From Gelria sp. Kuro-4 (GTDB lineage Bacteria > Bacillota > DTU030 > DUMP01), in contig NZ_AP024619.1 in the NCBI RefSeq assembly GCF_019668485.1, positions 62,001-126,000 of the forward strand: 64,000 bases of DNA. The letters run 5' to 3'. The position numbers and the translations under genes were made by a program. Positions 22,696 through 33,457 of the stretch are shown here, piece by piece. Position 1 is the stretch's first letter, and each line of letters begins with the position of its first letter. The notes under the pieces were generated by a model. That model searched no databases, was not told the DNA's origin, and was given only the letters and a program-made list of their open reading frames with translations.

Positions 22696-23091
22696 ATGAA
22701 GGATCTCATCTGCGACGAATTTCAGGAAGCGGTAGGGAAGTACCTCTTGCGCCACCGCTCTATCCTGGACGTCTTAAGTAAGATCCAGGAAGCAGGGGCG
22801 CGCACCAACCGCGCAGTGGTAAAAAGCGTAACAGCGTGCGGCTGCCTGGAGATCCAGGCGCAGCGCCAGCGCGTGCCCGCGGACACCGGTTTGGAGGAGG
22901 CGCTTCGTTTTCTCTCCACCCACCTGCAGGGCCGGCTCTGCGCGGAGTGCCGGGAGCAGGTGGAAGAAGAAATCGGGAACCTGCTCTTTTACCTGGCGGC
23001 GCTCTGCAATCTCCTCGATATTAATCTTTATGACGTGCTGCTCAAGGAGCAGGAACGGCTACTGGCCCTGGGCCCATTCCACCTCAGCTGA
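22696..23091 (+). CDS. conserved clostridial protein (DUF1573-annotated type)
   Basis: 131 aa; the only rightward gene in the housekeeping block. Helical throughout: CDEFQEAVGKYLLRHRSILDVLSKIQEA, a CGCLEI segment near 49, a CAECREQVEEEIGNLLFYLAALCNLLDINLYDVLL end. Homologues of this layout in Moorella-type genomes carry a DUF1573 label; the C-terminal helix pair (EEEIGNLLFYLAALCN) also recalls MazG-like NTP pyrophosphatases. Function unknown. Good promoter upstream and a strong terminator downstream. Confidence 0.65.
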   Translation: MKDLICDEFQEAVGKYLLRHRSILDVLSKIQEAGARTNRAVVKSVTACGCLEIQAQRQRVPADTGLEEALRFLSTHLQGRLCAECREQVEEEIGNLLFYLAALCNLLDINLYDVLLKEQERLLALGPFHLS

Positions 23092-23104
23092 CACATACTT
23101 CGCA

Positions 23105-23134
23105 AAGGGGCGCGGAAATCCGCGCCCCTTTTTT
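23105..23134 (+). terminator. rho-independent terminator
   Basis: GGGGCGCGG-AAAT-CCGCGCCCC followed by TTTTTT, 13 nt after the 22696-23091 gene. Confidence 0.92.
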
Positions 23135-23228
23135 GCACCCGGGGTCAGGCCTCGTGGACGTGCCGTTGCCGCCAGACCTCACGGCGGACGGGAGCTCGGT
23201 AAGGACTAAGCGACCCGTCGCCAAACCG

Positions 23229-24143
23229 CTACACCCGTGCGAGCCACTTCTCGTATTCAGGCACCTCACCGTGAACCACGGCAAAGAAGCGTTTCTGCAG
23301 GGCCTCAACGATGGGGCCGCGCCGGCCCGCGCCGATGGTGTGGCCATCGATCTCCCGCACCGGGGTGATTTCGGCCGCCGTACCGCAGAACCAGACCTCG
23401 TCCGCCAGGTAAAGCTCGTCGCGGGCCGCCCGTGCCTCCACCACCTCATAACCGAGCCCGCGCGCCAGCTCCATAATCGAAGCGCGGGTGATTCCTTTGA
23501 GTACGGTGGGTAGCGGCGTGGTGTAGATAACGCCGTCTTTGGCCCAAAAGATGTTCTCGCCGCTCCCTTCGGCCACGTACCCATCGGTATCCAGGAAAAT
23601 GGCTTCATCGTAGCCGCTTTGGAGGGCGTCCATCTTGGCCAGGATGGAGTTGACGTAGGCGCCGTTGACCTTACCCTTGGCCGGAAACGAGGAGATGTAG
23701 TTACGGGCCCAGGAGGTTACTTTGGCGCGGATACCTTTGGCCAGGGCCTCCTCGCCCAGGTAGGCGCCCCAGGGCCACACGGCGACAAAGACGTTCACCG
23801 GGCACTTCGCCGGGTTCACCCCCATCTCGCCCAGGCCGCGGTATACCACCGGGCGGATGTAGCAGCTTTTCAAGTTGTTGGCGCGGATGGTTTCTTTAAT
23901 GGCTTCACTGATCTCCTCGTGGGTGTATGGAACTTCCATGTAAAGGAGTTTGGCCGAGGCAAAGAGCCGGTCCACGTGTTCCTTGAGCCGGAAAACCGCC
24001 GGGCCGCCGGCCGTTTCGTAGGCCCGGATCCCTTCGAAAACTCCGCTGCCGTAATGCAGGGCATGGGTGAGAACGTGTACCTTCGCATCCTCCCAGTCGA
24101 CGAGCCGCCCGTCCATCCAGATTTTATCCGTCTTGATGCCCAC
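23229..24143 (-). CDS. ilvE: branched-chain amino acid aminotransferase
   Basis: 304 aa, class IV PLP aminotransferase. IWMDGRLVDWEDAKVHVLTHALHYGSGVFEGIRAY is the N-terminal signature; the PLP lysine sits in YVNSILAKMDA near 160; EGSGENIFW and the C-terminal GTAAEITPVREIDG follow. Interconverts Leu/Ile/Val with their keto acids. GTG start with GAAGGG upstream. Stand-alone, preceded by a hairpin. Confidence 0.93.
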   Translation of the reverse strand: MGIKTDKIWMDGRLVDWEDAKVHVLTHALHYGSGVFEGIRAYETAGGPAVFRLKEHVDRLFASAKLLYMEVPYTHEEISEAIKETIRANNLKSCYIRPVVYRGLGEMGVNPAKCPVNVFVAVWPWGAYLGEEALAKGIRAKVTSWARNYISSFPAKGKVNGAYVNSILAKMDALQSGYDEAIFLDTDGYVAEGSGENIFWAKDGVIYTTPLPTVLKGITRASIMELARGLGYEVVEARAARDELYLADEVWFCGTAAEITPVREIDGHTIGAGRRGPIVEALQKRFFAVVHGEVPEYEKWLARV

Positions 24144-24171
24144 GGTTCACCCTTCCTCTCTTAAGAAAATC

Positions 24172-24189
24172 CCTAGGCCGACGCCTAGG
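24172..24189 (-). promoter_or_regulatory. hairpin in ilvE leader
   Basis: Perfect 7-bp stem CCTAGGC-CGAC-GCCTAGG 28 nt before the ilvE start, built on the palindrome CCTAGG twice. It could be an operator or mRNA stability hairpin; no T tract follows. Confidence 0.4.
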
Positions 24190-24246
24190 TAGAGATATAG
24201 ATTTCTTATTCTGCACAAAAAGAAGAATTCCTGCCGCAGTTTTCAT

Positions 24247-24636
24247 TTAACCTGCCAGGGCGTCAACGGCACCGTCCCTCACCCCTGTAAGGCGTACACT
24301 GAGAAGGTTCGGTACACAAACAATGGTCTGGGCGGGCGTTGAAATCCATCCCGTCTCGGAACAGATACCCCTGGGACAAATGCTCCTGGGCATGGGCCGC
24401 ATCCGCACCCGTCCCGGGGCCACCTCAACTACGGCTTCGCCCCGGACAAGCGGCACTTTGTAAAGGCCGGGGCGGGCCAGGGAAACGCGCAGCACTTCCT
24501 TTCCCGCCCGTACCACCACCGCCTCCGCCGGGGCCGCCGCCCCACCGTTCGCCCGGATGACAAACCACATGCTTACGGCCGCCAAGACCATGCCGGCAAG
24601 GAGCACCTTATCGGCCCGCGTTGTCCCTTGAAGCAC
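24247..24636 (-). CDS. NusG domain II (KOW-less) membrane-anchored protein
   Basis: 129 aa. N-terminal membrane segment (VLLAGMVLAAVSMWFVI, about 11-27) and an extracytoplasmic NusG domain II: AVVVRAGKEVLRVSLARPGLYKVPL, then MPRSICPRGICSETGWISTPAQTIVCVPN with three Cys. Such proteins are often coupled with Gx transporter (heptaprenyl synthase component) genes, absent here. GTG start after GGAGGGGG. Function unknown. Confidence 0.8.
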   Translation of the reverse strand: MLQGTTRADKVLLAGMVLAAVSMWFVIRANGGAAAPAEAVVVRAGKEVLRVSLARPGLYKVPLVRGEAVVEVAPGRVRMRPMPRSICPRGICSETGWISTPAQTIVCVPNLLSVRLTGVRDGAVDALAG

Positions 24637-24670
24637 AATCCCCCTCCTCCCCAGCCGAAAAGCCGACAGA

Positions 24671-24699
24671 AAAAGAACGCCCGGGAGCAGCCCGGGCGT
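24671..24699 (-). terminator. terminator after copper-chaperone-like gene
   Basis: Minus strand ACGCCCGGG-CTGCT-CCCGGGCGT followed by TCTTTTTCTG. Confidence 0.85.
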
Positions 24700-24705
24700 G
24701 CGCGC

Positions 24706-24975
24706 TTAGTCCTCCGGCTCGTACCCTGCCTCGCGGATGGCGCCGCGGATGGCTTCCCGGTCCGGTCCCGTGGCAGAGTGCGCTACGGTAACCAGCCCGG
24801 TGGCAAGGTCGACATTCACGTCTTTTACCCCAGGCAGGTTGCCCACGCTCTTTTTTATGGCCATGACGCAGTGCTGGCAGCTCATGCCCGCAGCCCTCAC
24901 CTGCGTGGTAACCACACCGTCTCCAGCTCCCGCAGCAGCCGTGTGTCCTTCGCGTTTACTTGAGCAGCAACCCAT
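24706..24975 (-). CDS. heavy-metal-associated (HMA) copper chaperone-like protein
   Basis: 89 aa from the ATG at 24975; the ATG at 24984 overlaps the ribosome site. The HMA metal motif is GMSCQHC with Cys 33 and 36, followed by VGNLPGVKDVNVDLATGLVTV. Extra Cys (MGCCSSK) at the N-terminus is unusual and may form a second metal site. Likely binds Cu(I) or a related soft metal. Preceded by a 42-aa Cys-containing gene. Confidence 0.85.
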   Translation of the reverse strand: MGCCSSKREGHTAAAGAGDGVVTTQVRAAGMSCQHCVMAIKKSVGNLPGVKDVNVDLATGLVTVAHSATGPDREAIRGAIREAGYEPED

Positions 24976-24989
24976 GTGCTCCATCTCCT

Positions 24990-25118
24990 TTACTTATCGG
25001 CCGGTTTCACCGGCGGCTTCTTTTGGGGCGGTTTGCAGCAGTCGGGCGCCTCGCCGCCGAACTGCTTCTCGCTGGCCGCAGCCAGCCGTTTGAGGAATTT
25101 ATCCCACCAGCCAGCCAT
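24990..25118 (-). CDS. small LDCC-type protein (42 aa)
   Basis: ATG 25118 after GGAAGGAGG. The peptide has an amphipathic N-terminus (MAGWWDKFLKRLAAASEKQFG) cut by a GEAPDCCKPP core and a Pro/Lys tail. A CC-KP core with helical start is seen in small uncharacterised proteins near HMA chaperones, which is recollection, not a search. Its stop is 14 nt before the chaperone start, suggesting co-translation and a metal-related role. Confidence 0.6.
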   Translation of the reverse strand: MAGWWDKFLKRLAAASEKQFGGEAPDCCKPPQKKPPVKPADK

Positions 25119-25247
25119 GCGGAAAAACCTCCTTCCGCCGCCCGCTTTAGTTTACCCCGCAGGTGCAGGCAACTATTACTCTTTCGTCTGTACCTGTACC
25201 CGGGTAGGGTACCTTTGCCCTTATTATAGCCGCTCTGCCGGCACCTG

Positions 25248-25547
25248 TCAACCCTCCAGCGACGGCCCCACCAAAATAGTCCGCGCGATTTTTTCGTCCA
25301 GCGCCAGGACCGTCTCCCCAACCTGCACAACAAGGCTGGGGGAGCGCTGGAGCAGGGTGAGCGGCGCGCCCGGCAGCACGCCCAGGGCCATGAGCTTGTT
25401 GAGGTCACGCGGCGCCGCCGGTGCCAGCCCCAGCACCGCCGCCTTTTCCGCCGGCGCCAGGTCGGCCACGGTACGCGCCCCGCCGGCACGCGCCGCCCGC
25501 CGGCCGCCGCCCCAGCCCCGGCGCCACCTACTTCGCCTGCCGAACAT
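25248..25547 (-). CDS. feoA: FeoA-domain ferrous iron transport protein
   Basis: 99 aa from the ATG at 25547 (GAAAGGAGGG). A basic N-terminal tail (FGRRSRWRRGWGGGRRAARAGG) precedes an SH3-like FeoA domain: TVADLAPAEKAAVLGL...LNKLMALGVLPGAPLTLLQ...VLALDEKIARTILV. FeoA supports FeoB-mediated Fe(II) uptake. It overlaps the zinc-ribbon gene by 20 nt. The 130 nt between this gene and 25118 contain only an AT-rich stretch. Confidence 0.88.
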   Translation of the reverse strand: MFGRRSRWRRGWGGGRRAARAGGARTVADLAPAEKAAVLGLAPAAPRDLNKLMALGVLPGAPLTLLQRSPSLVVQVGETVLALDEKIARTILVGPSLEG

Positions 25548-25716
25548 CCCCCGTTCCCTCCTTTCGCAGCCGGCGCGGGGAAACGGCCAGCTCAAAGCCG
25601 CAGTTCGGGCACTTGATGCGCCGGCACAGGCGCTTTAAGGGGCAACCGGCGCAGGCCGCGCGCCCCTCCTCAGGCGCAAAGCTGAAGCCGCAAAAGCTGC
25701 ACTTTACCTGTGTCAT
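25528..25716 (-). CDS. FeoB-associated zinc-ribbon protein
   Basis: 62 aa with eight Cys in two ribbons: CSFCGFSFAPEEGRAACAGCPLKRLC and CPNCGFELAVSPRR. Located between feoB and feoA and overlapping both, so part of the iron operon. It might sense or bind iron, but the function of this small family is not established. Confidence 0.7.
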   Translation of the reverse strand: MTQVKCSFCGFSFAPEEGRAACAGCPLKRLCRRIKCPNCGFELAVSPRRLRKEGTGDVRQAK

Positions 25717-27173
25717 CAGCCCAGCACCCCCGTAAAGCCGAGCACCAGATTGAGCACGTACCCGGCGACAAAGGCAAAGGGGAAGATGAAGGCGGCCATC
25801 CCCAGGGCGGTGGTCCAGCCCCTTTCTTTGACCATGACCGAGAACTGGGCAATGCAGGGGACGAACAACGTGAGGGTGGCCGCCGCTACAGTGAGCTGCC
25901 GCGCCGAGAGGGCACCGCTGGCGGCCAGGTCGTAGAGTCCCGCCGCGCCGTAATCCCGGCGGAAGAAACCGAAGAGGAAGGCCTCGCCCGTCGCCCGCGG
26001 CAGGCCCAGGTAACCAACGGCCGTTCCCAGCGCGTCGAGGACGGCATCAAAAAGACCTGTAACCTTTCCCAACCAAATGAGGACGCTCGCCAGGACAAAA
26101 AGGGGCACAATCTCCAGGAAGTACCACTGCATGCGCGTGTAGGTCTTGGTGAGCACGTTCCCCGGCTGAGGCAGCCTGAGCGGCGGCACCTCCATGTAAA
26201 AGCTGGGACCGTCGCCGGGAAGAAGCTGTGCCGTCAGGTACCCCACCAAAAGAAAGACCAGCAGCAGGAAACCCAGCCAAACAAGCAGCGCCCGCGGGTA
26301 GGCAGAAAGGAGCGAGAGGATCACCCCGAGCTGCGCCGAGCAGGGAATGGCCAGGGCCAAAAGCAGCGTGGCGATAACGCGCTCGCGCCGCGTCTCCAGG
26401 GTACGGCTCACCAGGGTGGCCATGGTATCACAACCGAAGCCCAGGGTAAGCGGGATCACCGCCCGTCCGGAAAGGCCGATGCCCTTAAAGAGCCGGTCCA
26501 CCAAAAGCGCCAGGCGCGGCAGGTAACCGCTGTCTTCAATAATGGAAAACACCAGGAAAAAGCTGCCCACAATGGGCAGGACAATGGCGACGGCGTAGCG
26601 CAGCCCCAGCGTGATGATGCCGTAATCATGGGCGATGAGGTCTTGAAGGAGCGGCCAGGGAATAAGCCGGTCCACGGCGGCGTTTACCCAGGGGTTGACG
26701 TAGGCGGAAAAAATGCTCCCCTCCAGGTAGTCCACCACGGTGCCGGCCCCGAAAACGCCGACAAACTGGTAAAGGCCGAAGTAGAGCACCAGGAGGAGAA
26801 CCGGAATGCCCACCAGGGGCCGCATGGTAAGGTCGCCCAGGATTTCGCCCCAGGTCCGGCGGCGCCTCTCTTCCCGGCTGATTACGGCCCGCGCCAGCGT
26901 ACGGGCCGCCTCCTGCCGCTTCACCGCCAAAATGTAGCTCACGGGCTCGTTGAACTCCCTTTTTACCTCACTCACCACGGCGCGGATGGCGTTCCAGCGC
27001 GCCGGCCCTTCCTGGCGGCGCACCAGCTCGCCTATTTCCTCGTCTTCTTCGAGAAGCAGCAGGGCGATGGCCCGGGGTGCCAGCCGGTAGTGCCCCCGCA
27101 GCAGGGCGACCAGGCGCTCGGCGCCCTTTTCGATGCTTTCCGGGTACAACGGTCTAAGCAGCGCGGGCGGCAA
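25716..27173 (-). CDS. feoB: FeoB membrane-transport domain (split FeoB, C-terminal part)
   Basis: 485 aa. Starts at a TTG, with helical GDI-like region (about 1-80) then eight or more transmembrane helices: LVGIPVLLLVLYFGLYQFVG, LRYAVAIVLPIVGSFFLVFSIIEDSGYLPR (gate motif), TLGFGCDTMA, FIFPFAFVAGYVLNLVLG and others. These are the FeoB pore, gate and nucleoside-recognition domains. The GTPase is encoded by the overlapping upstream gene in another frame, so the protein is naturally split or was split by a frameshift. Fe(II) import across the cytoplasmic membrane. Confidence 0.92.
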   Translation of the reverse strand: MPPALLRPLYPESIEKGAERLVALLRGHYRLAPRAIALLLLEEDEEIGELVRRQEGPARWNAIRAVVSEVKREFNEPVSYILAVKRQEAARTLARAVISREERRRRTWGEILGDLTMRPLVGIPVLLLVLYFGLYQFVGVFGAGTVVDYLEGSIFSAYVNPWVNAAVDRLIPWPLLQDLIAHDYGIITLGLRYAVAIVLPIVGSFFLVFSIIEDSGYLPRLALLVDRLFKGIGLSGRAVIPLTLGFGCDTMATLVSRTLETRRERVIATLLLALAIPCSAQLGVILSLLSAYPRALLVWLGFLLLVFLLVGYLTAQLLPGDGPSFYMEVPPLRLPQPGNVLTKTYTRMQWYFLEIVPLFVLASVLIWLGKVTGLFDAVLDALGTAVGYLGLPRATGEAFLFGFFRRDYGAAGLYDLAASGALSARQLTVAAATLTLFVPCIAQFSVMVKERGWTTALGMAAFIFPFAFVAGYVLNLVLGFTGVLG

Positions 27174-27735
27174 TTTCCCTCACCTTCTCTCTGAGGAGGT
27201 CGATACCTTCGTTTAAGGCTGCCGCCACCGGCACCACAGGTATGCCCAGCCCGGCCGCCAGGCGGGTGCAGTCGATGTGGATCCCGCGCCGCCGCGCTTC
27301 GTCCATGATGTTGAGCACCAGGATGAGCGGCTGCCCCGCCTCGATGAGCTGAAAGGTGAGCGGCAGCATGCGCTCGAGGTTGCGCGCATCCACCACGTGG
27401 AGCACGGCGCTCGGGCTCTCGGTGATGAGGAGGCGCCGCGCCACCCGCTCCTCTTCGGTAATCGGCAGGAGCGAGTACATGCCGGGGGTGTCGATAACCT
27501 CCAGCTCTTCCCCGCCAAACCGCCCTTTACCCCGCGAAACCTCCACGGTGGTTCCGGGGTAGTTGGACACAGTGACGTAGATACCCGTCAGGCGGTTGAA
27601 GAGTACGCTCTTGCCCACGTTCGGGTTACCCACCAAGGCCACCTTTTTCAGTTCACCTGCTTCCGGCCGGCCCCGGTCCTTTTCTGGGCGACCAAAAGGC
27701 TTCCACCAAGGCCTCTTGTTCTGGCAGCAGTCCAC
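27154..27735 (-). CDS. feoB: FeoB GTPase domain (split FeoB, N-terminal part)
   Basis: 193 aa. G1 GNPNVGKS at 36-43, G2 Thr in YPGTTVEV, G3 DTPG at 82-85, G4 NIMD at 142-145, as in FeoB. N-terminal CCQNK tail. GTG start after GGAGGAGGCG. It ends 20 nt inside the transport gene, which is in a different frame, consistent with translational coupling of a two-protein FeoB. A Fur-type box lies about 65 nt upstream, so the operon is probably iron-repressed. Confidence 0.92.
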   Translation of the reverse strand: MDCCQNKRPWWKPFGRPEKDRGRPEAGELKKVALVGNPNVGKSVLFNRLTGIYVTVSNYPGTTVEVSRGKGRFGGEELEVIDTPGMYSLLPITEEERVARRLLITESPSAVLHVVDARNLERMLPLTFQLIEAGQPLILVLNIMDEARRRGIHIDCTRLAAGLGIPVVPVAAALNEGIDLLREKVREIAARAA

Positions 27736-27801
27736 GGTCTACGCCTCCTCCAGCTTCTTCGGCTAATGTCTATGTGACAGGGGTGAACCTGATGCCAGTT
27801 T

Positions 27802-27820
27802 GATAACGATTCTCATTCTA
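27802..27820. promoter_or_regulatory. Fur box upstream of feoB
   Basis: GATAACGATTCTCATTCTA matches the 19-bp Fur consensus (GATAATGATAATCATTATC) at 14 positions. It lies upstream of the split feoB. Confidence 0.75.
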
Positions 27821-27861
27821 TCTGCCTATATTATACCCAGAGCACCGGAAGCAGGCAAGAG

Positions 27862-27900
27862 AAAAAAACAGCCATGCCGCCCCCTCTGGGCGGCATGGCT
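27862..27900 (-). terminator. terminator after RseC-like gene
   Basis: Minus strand AGCCATGCCGCCC-AGAGG-GGGCGGCATGGCT followed by GTTTTTTTCTC, 16 nt after the stop. Confidence 0.9.
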
Positions 27901-27915
27901 GCAACAAGCTTCGCT

Positions 27916-28362
27916 TCAGTGCAAAACACGCACTATCGTAGGTAAAAAACGGCGGCTTTGACCCAGGGCCTGGTTCTTAAGGCGAAGCAGGCCGTAGGTT
28001 CCGGCCAGAAAGGCAAGCCCCAAGATGATACTTCCCAGCTGGGCACTCACCAGGCCGAGGCGGGGTGCCAGCCAGTCGCCGAGGAAGGCGCCCACAAAAA
28101 AGGCGATGAGCGGGACCATGTAGGCCAGAAACGCCGCCAGGAGAACGCTGCCGTCCTGGGCGGCCAGCTCCACGGTTTGGCCTTCCCGGGCGCCCGCCTC
28201 GTTGAAGGCGTCCACCACAATTTCCTTAGGCGATTCCAAAAGGCTCAAAGTGTGCCGCTCGCCCTCCGGGCAGCGGCCGCAGTGACTGCAGGCTGTCGCC
28301 CGGCAGACCTTTACCTTGGCGCGCTCGCCCTGGGCCGCCACCACCACACCAATCTGCTGCAT
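27916..28362 (-). CDS. RseC/MucC-family membrane protein (SoxR-reducing type)
   Basis: 148 aa. Cysteine cluster at 20-31 (CRATACSHCGRC), a beta-rich cytoplasmic domain (VDAFNEAGAREGQTVELAAQDGSVLLAAFLAY), then two membrane helices (VPLIAFFVGAFLGDWLA, LGSIILGLAFLAGTYGLL). Family members act in sigma-E control or as part of Rnf-linked electron transfer, reducing SoxR. Stand-alone gene here. ATG after GGGAGAGG. Confidence 0.82.
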   Translation of the reverse strand: MQQIGVVVAAQGERAKVKVCRATACSHCGRCPEGERHTLSLLESPKEIVVDAFNEAGAREGQTVELAAQDGSVLLAAFLAYMVPLIAFFVGAFLGDWLAPRLGLVSAQLGSIILGLAFLAGTYGLLRLKNQALGQSRRFLPTIVRVLH

Positions 28363-28400
28363 GCTCTCACCCCTCTCCCTGAGTGCCCTGCACCCCGCCG

Positions 28401-29786
28401 CTACCAGCGGCGGGGACGCTCCCCCGGCCCGTGCGCCAGCACCTGCCGGAGCGCGTCGCTGACGGTTTCTGCTCCTAGTATACCTAACCCGGGTATGTTT
28501 GGCAAGGACTTACTCTGGCGCGCCGGTACCACTATTTGGTGAAAACCCAGTGCCTGGGCTTCTTTAAGGCGCAGCTTCAGGTGCGCCGCGCTCAAGACCT
28601 CGCCGGTAAGGCCGATCTCCCCGGCCGCGGCGCAGGCCGGCAGCGGCGCCCGGCCGACCAGGCTGGAGGAAACGGCAATGGCGAGGCCCAGGTCCGCCGC
28701 CGGGTCCTCCAGGCGCACGCCGCCGGCCACGCTCACGTACACGTCGGAGCCCGCCAGGGGCAGGCCGGCCCGCTTTTCCAGGACGGCCATAACGGTGAGG
28801 AGGCGGCTGAGATCGACCCCCTGGGCCACCCGGCGCGGTGGCCCGCCGCCGGCCGGGCTCACCAGGGCCTGCACCTCCACCAAAAGGGGCCGTGTCCCTT
28901 CCAGGGTGGCCACCACCGCCGCCCCTGGTACGGGCGCGGCCCGGTCGCTTAAAAAGAGCTGCGAAGGGTTGGGCACCTCCGCCAGCCCGCCTTCTTCCAT
29001 GGTGAAGACGCCGATCTCGTTGGTGGAGCCGAAGCGGTTTTTCACTGCGCGCAGGATGCGGTAGGCGTTCTTGCCTTCGCCTTCGAAATAGAGGACGGTG
29101 TCCACCATGTGTTCCAAGAGGCGGGGGCCGGCCAGGGCCCCCTGCTTGGTGACGTGCCCGACGATGAAGGTGGTGATGCCCTCGCCCTTGGCCAGCTTGA
29201 GGAGAGCTGCCGTGCACTCTCTTACCTGGGCCACGCTCCCCGGCGGCGAAGGGCAGGCCGGGCAGTTCATGGTCTGGATGGAGTCCACAATTAGAAGGAC
29301 GGGAGACAGGCTACGGGCGGCCTCTTCTACCCGGCCGAGGTCGGTCTCGGGAAGAAGGAGGAGCCGCTCGGCCAAGGCGTCCAGGCGCTCGGCCCTGAGG
29401 CGGATCTGGCGCGCCGACTCCTCACCGGAAACGTAAAGGACGGTGCCGCTCCCGCGCGCCAGGCGCGCTGCCAGGGAAAGCAGCAGGGTGGACTTGCCGA
29501 TGCCGGGATCGCCGCCCACCAGCACCAGGGAGGCGGGGACGATCCCGCCTCCCAAAACGCGGTCGAGTTCGCTTGAGCCGGTGGAAAAGCGCGCGCTTTC
29601 GGCACCGGTGATGCTGGTGATGGGTTCGGGCACGGCCGCCGGCGCCGTGCCCCGCGCAACGCTTTCTGCGGTCGGATGCTCTTCGATGAAGCTGTTCCAG
29701 GCGCCGCACTCGGGGCAGCGCCCCAGCCAGCGGGGAGTGCTGTAACCGCACTCCTGGCAGGCGTACCTAACCTTCGCCCGCGCCAA
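28401..29786 (-). CDS. radA: DNA repair protein RadA
   Basis: 461 aa. N-terminal zinc ribbon C10, C13, C24, C27; RecA-like core with Walker A GGDPGIGKST at 91-100; the RadA-specific VKNRFGSTNEIGVF (KNRFG) segment; C-terminal Lon-like domain (VYVSVAGGVRLEDPAADLGLAIAVSS). Branch migration during recombination. It follows clpC, the usual order. TTG start with GAGAAGGGAGAGGGGAAC upstream. Confidence 0.95.
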   Translation of the reverse strand: MARAKVRYACQECGYSTPRWLGRCPECGAWNSFIEEHPTAESVARGTAPAAVPEPITSITGAESARFSTGSSELDRVLGGGIVPASLVLVGGDPGIGKSTLLLSLAARLARGSGTVLYVSGEESARQIRLRAERLDALAERLLLLPETDLGRVEEAARSLSPVLLIVDSIQTMNCPACPSPPGSVAQVRECTAALLKLAKGEGITTFIVGHVTKQGALAGPRLLEHMVDTVLYFEGEGKNAYRILRAVKNRFGSTNEIGVFTMEEGGLAEVPNPSQLFLSDRAAPVPGAAVVATLEGTRPLLVEVQALVSPAGGGPPRRVAQGVDLSRLLTVMAVLEKRAGLPLAGSDVYVSVAGGVRLEDPAADLGLAIAVSSSLVGRAPLPACAAAGEIGLTGEVLSAAHLKLRLKEAQALGFHQIVVPARQSKSLPNIPGLGILGAETVSDALRQVLAHGPGERPRRW

Positions 29787-29899
29787 GTTCCCCTCTCCCT
29801 TCTCGGCTTCTCATTCAGACACCAGTTTAAGGCCCCTGCGGGAGCTCCCTTGGGCGCGGACGGCCTGAACTCAGCCCCTGCCCCAGCTGCCCGCAGAGG

Positions 29900-32350
<2,451 letters not shown>

Positions 32351-32389
32351 AGTTCCACCTCCAAGGTTTTTCGTGTTGATGCCGTTTAT

Positions 32390-33457
32390 TTACTTATTCT
32401 TCCCTGCCAGCTCCTCCCGCACAATAGCCGCCCGGCGCGTGTCGCGCTCCGCCGCCGGCAGCGCCTGGCCGGCCACGCGCTGGATAAAGCCGGGGCGGGT
32501 AAGGATGAGGAGCCGGTTGAGGGTGCTGAGCTCTACCTGGGGCAAGAGGTTCAAGGTGACGCCCAGGCGCACGTCGGAAAGAAGCTTCATGGCCTCATCG
32601 CCGCTCAGGATGCGGGCGTTGGTGAGGGTGCCGTAGGCCCGCCACACCATGTCCACCAGGCGGTTGCCCACCTCCTGGTAGAGGCGGCTTCTGGCCGTCC
32701 GCTCCTGCTCCAGGACCTGCCGCACCAGAGCCAAGAGATTCGCAATGAGGTCCTCTTCCGACTGGCTCAGGGTGATCTGGTTCGATATCTGGAAGAAGTT
32801 GCCCAGGGCCTGGGTTCCTTCACCGTAAAGCCCCCGTACCACCACGCCGAACTGGGAGAGGGTGGTAAAAGCCTGGCCGGCCTGGTTCAGAAGCACCAGT
32901 GCCGGCAGGTGCAGCATAATGGAGGCCCGCAGGCCCGAGCCCACGTTGGTGGGACAGGCCGTCAGAAAGCCCAGCTTCTCGTCAAAGGCGAAGTCCAGCT
33001 GCTGCTCCAGGGAGTCGTCCAGGCGGCTCGCAAGGTCCCAGGCGGCATCGAGGTTGAGTCCCGGCAGGAGCACCTGCAGGCGCAGGTGGTCTTCTTCGTT
33101 GACCATAATGCTCACCGCCTCGTCGTCGCGCAGGATCACGCCGCGCCCTTCCGGCTCCTTGACGTGCTCGGGGCTCACCAGGTGCTTTTCAATAAGTACC
33201 TGCCGTTCCAGCGGTGAAAGGCGCATCAGCTCCAGGAGCTGATAGCGGCGCGCCTCGGGCAGGTGCTGCGCCGCCCGGCGTACCCGGTTCAGCACCTCGA
33301 GCAGCGCTTCTTTGCCGGCCGCCGGGGGAAAGGGCACATCGGCCAGGTTGCGGGCCAGGCGGATACGGCTGGAGACGACGATATCGGAGTTCGGTCCTTC
33401 CCCCAGCCAGGCGGAGTGCACCTGGGTAAAGACGGCCTCCTGATCAGGCACCTTCAC
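32390..33457 (-). CDS. mcsB: protein arginine kinase McsB
   Basis: 355 aa, ATP:guanido phosphotransferase fold. SSRIRLARNLADVPFP near 30-45, the catalytic NEEDHLRLQVLLPG segment near 110-125, CPTNVGSGLRASIMLHLPAL with the essential Cys, and a C-terminal pArg-binding region. Marks proteins with phospho-Arg for ClpCP and counters CtsR. It overlaps mcsA by 14 nt. Confidence 0.95.
   Translation of the reverse strand: MKVPDQEAVFTQVHSAWLGEGPNSDIVVSSRIRLARNLADVPFPPAAGKEALLEVLNRVRRAAQHLPEARRYQLLELMRLSPLERQVLIEKHLVSPEHVKEPEGRGVILRDDEAVSIMVNEEDHLRLQVLLPGLNLDAAWDLASRLDDSLEQQLDFAFDEKLGFLTACPTNVGSGLRASIMLHLPALVLLNQAGQAFTTLSQFGVVVRGLYGEGTQALGNFFQISNQITLSQSEEDLIANLLALVRQVLEQERTARSRLYQEVGNRLVDMVWRAYGTLTNARILSGDEAMKLLSDVRLGVTLNLLPQVELSTLNRLLILTRPGFIQRVAGQALPAAERDTRRAAIVREELAGKNK

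Noticed and set aside
25710-27194. Rightward 494-codon open frame
   Set aside because: Antisense shadow of feoB in GC-rich DNA; no ribosome binding site and no family features, while feoB membrane motifs are clear on the other strand.
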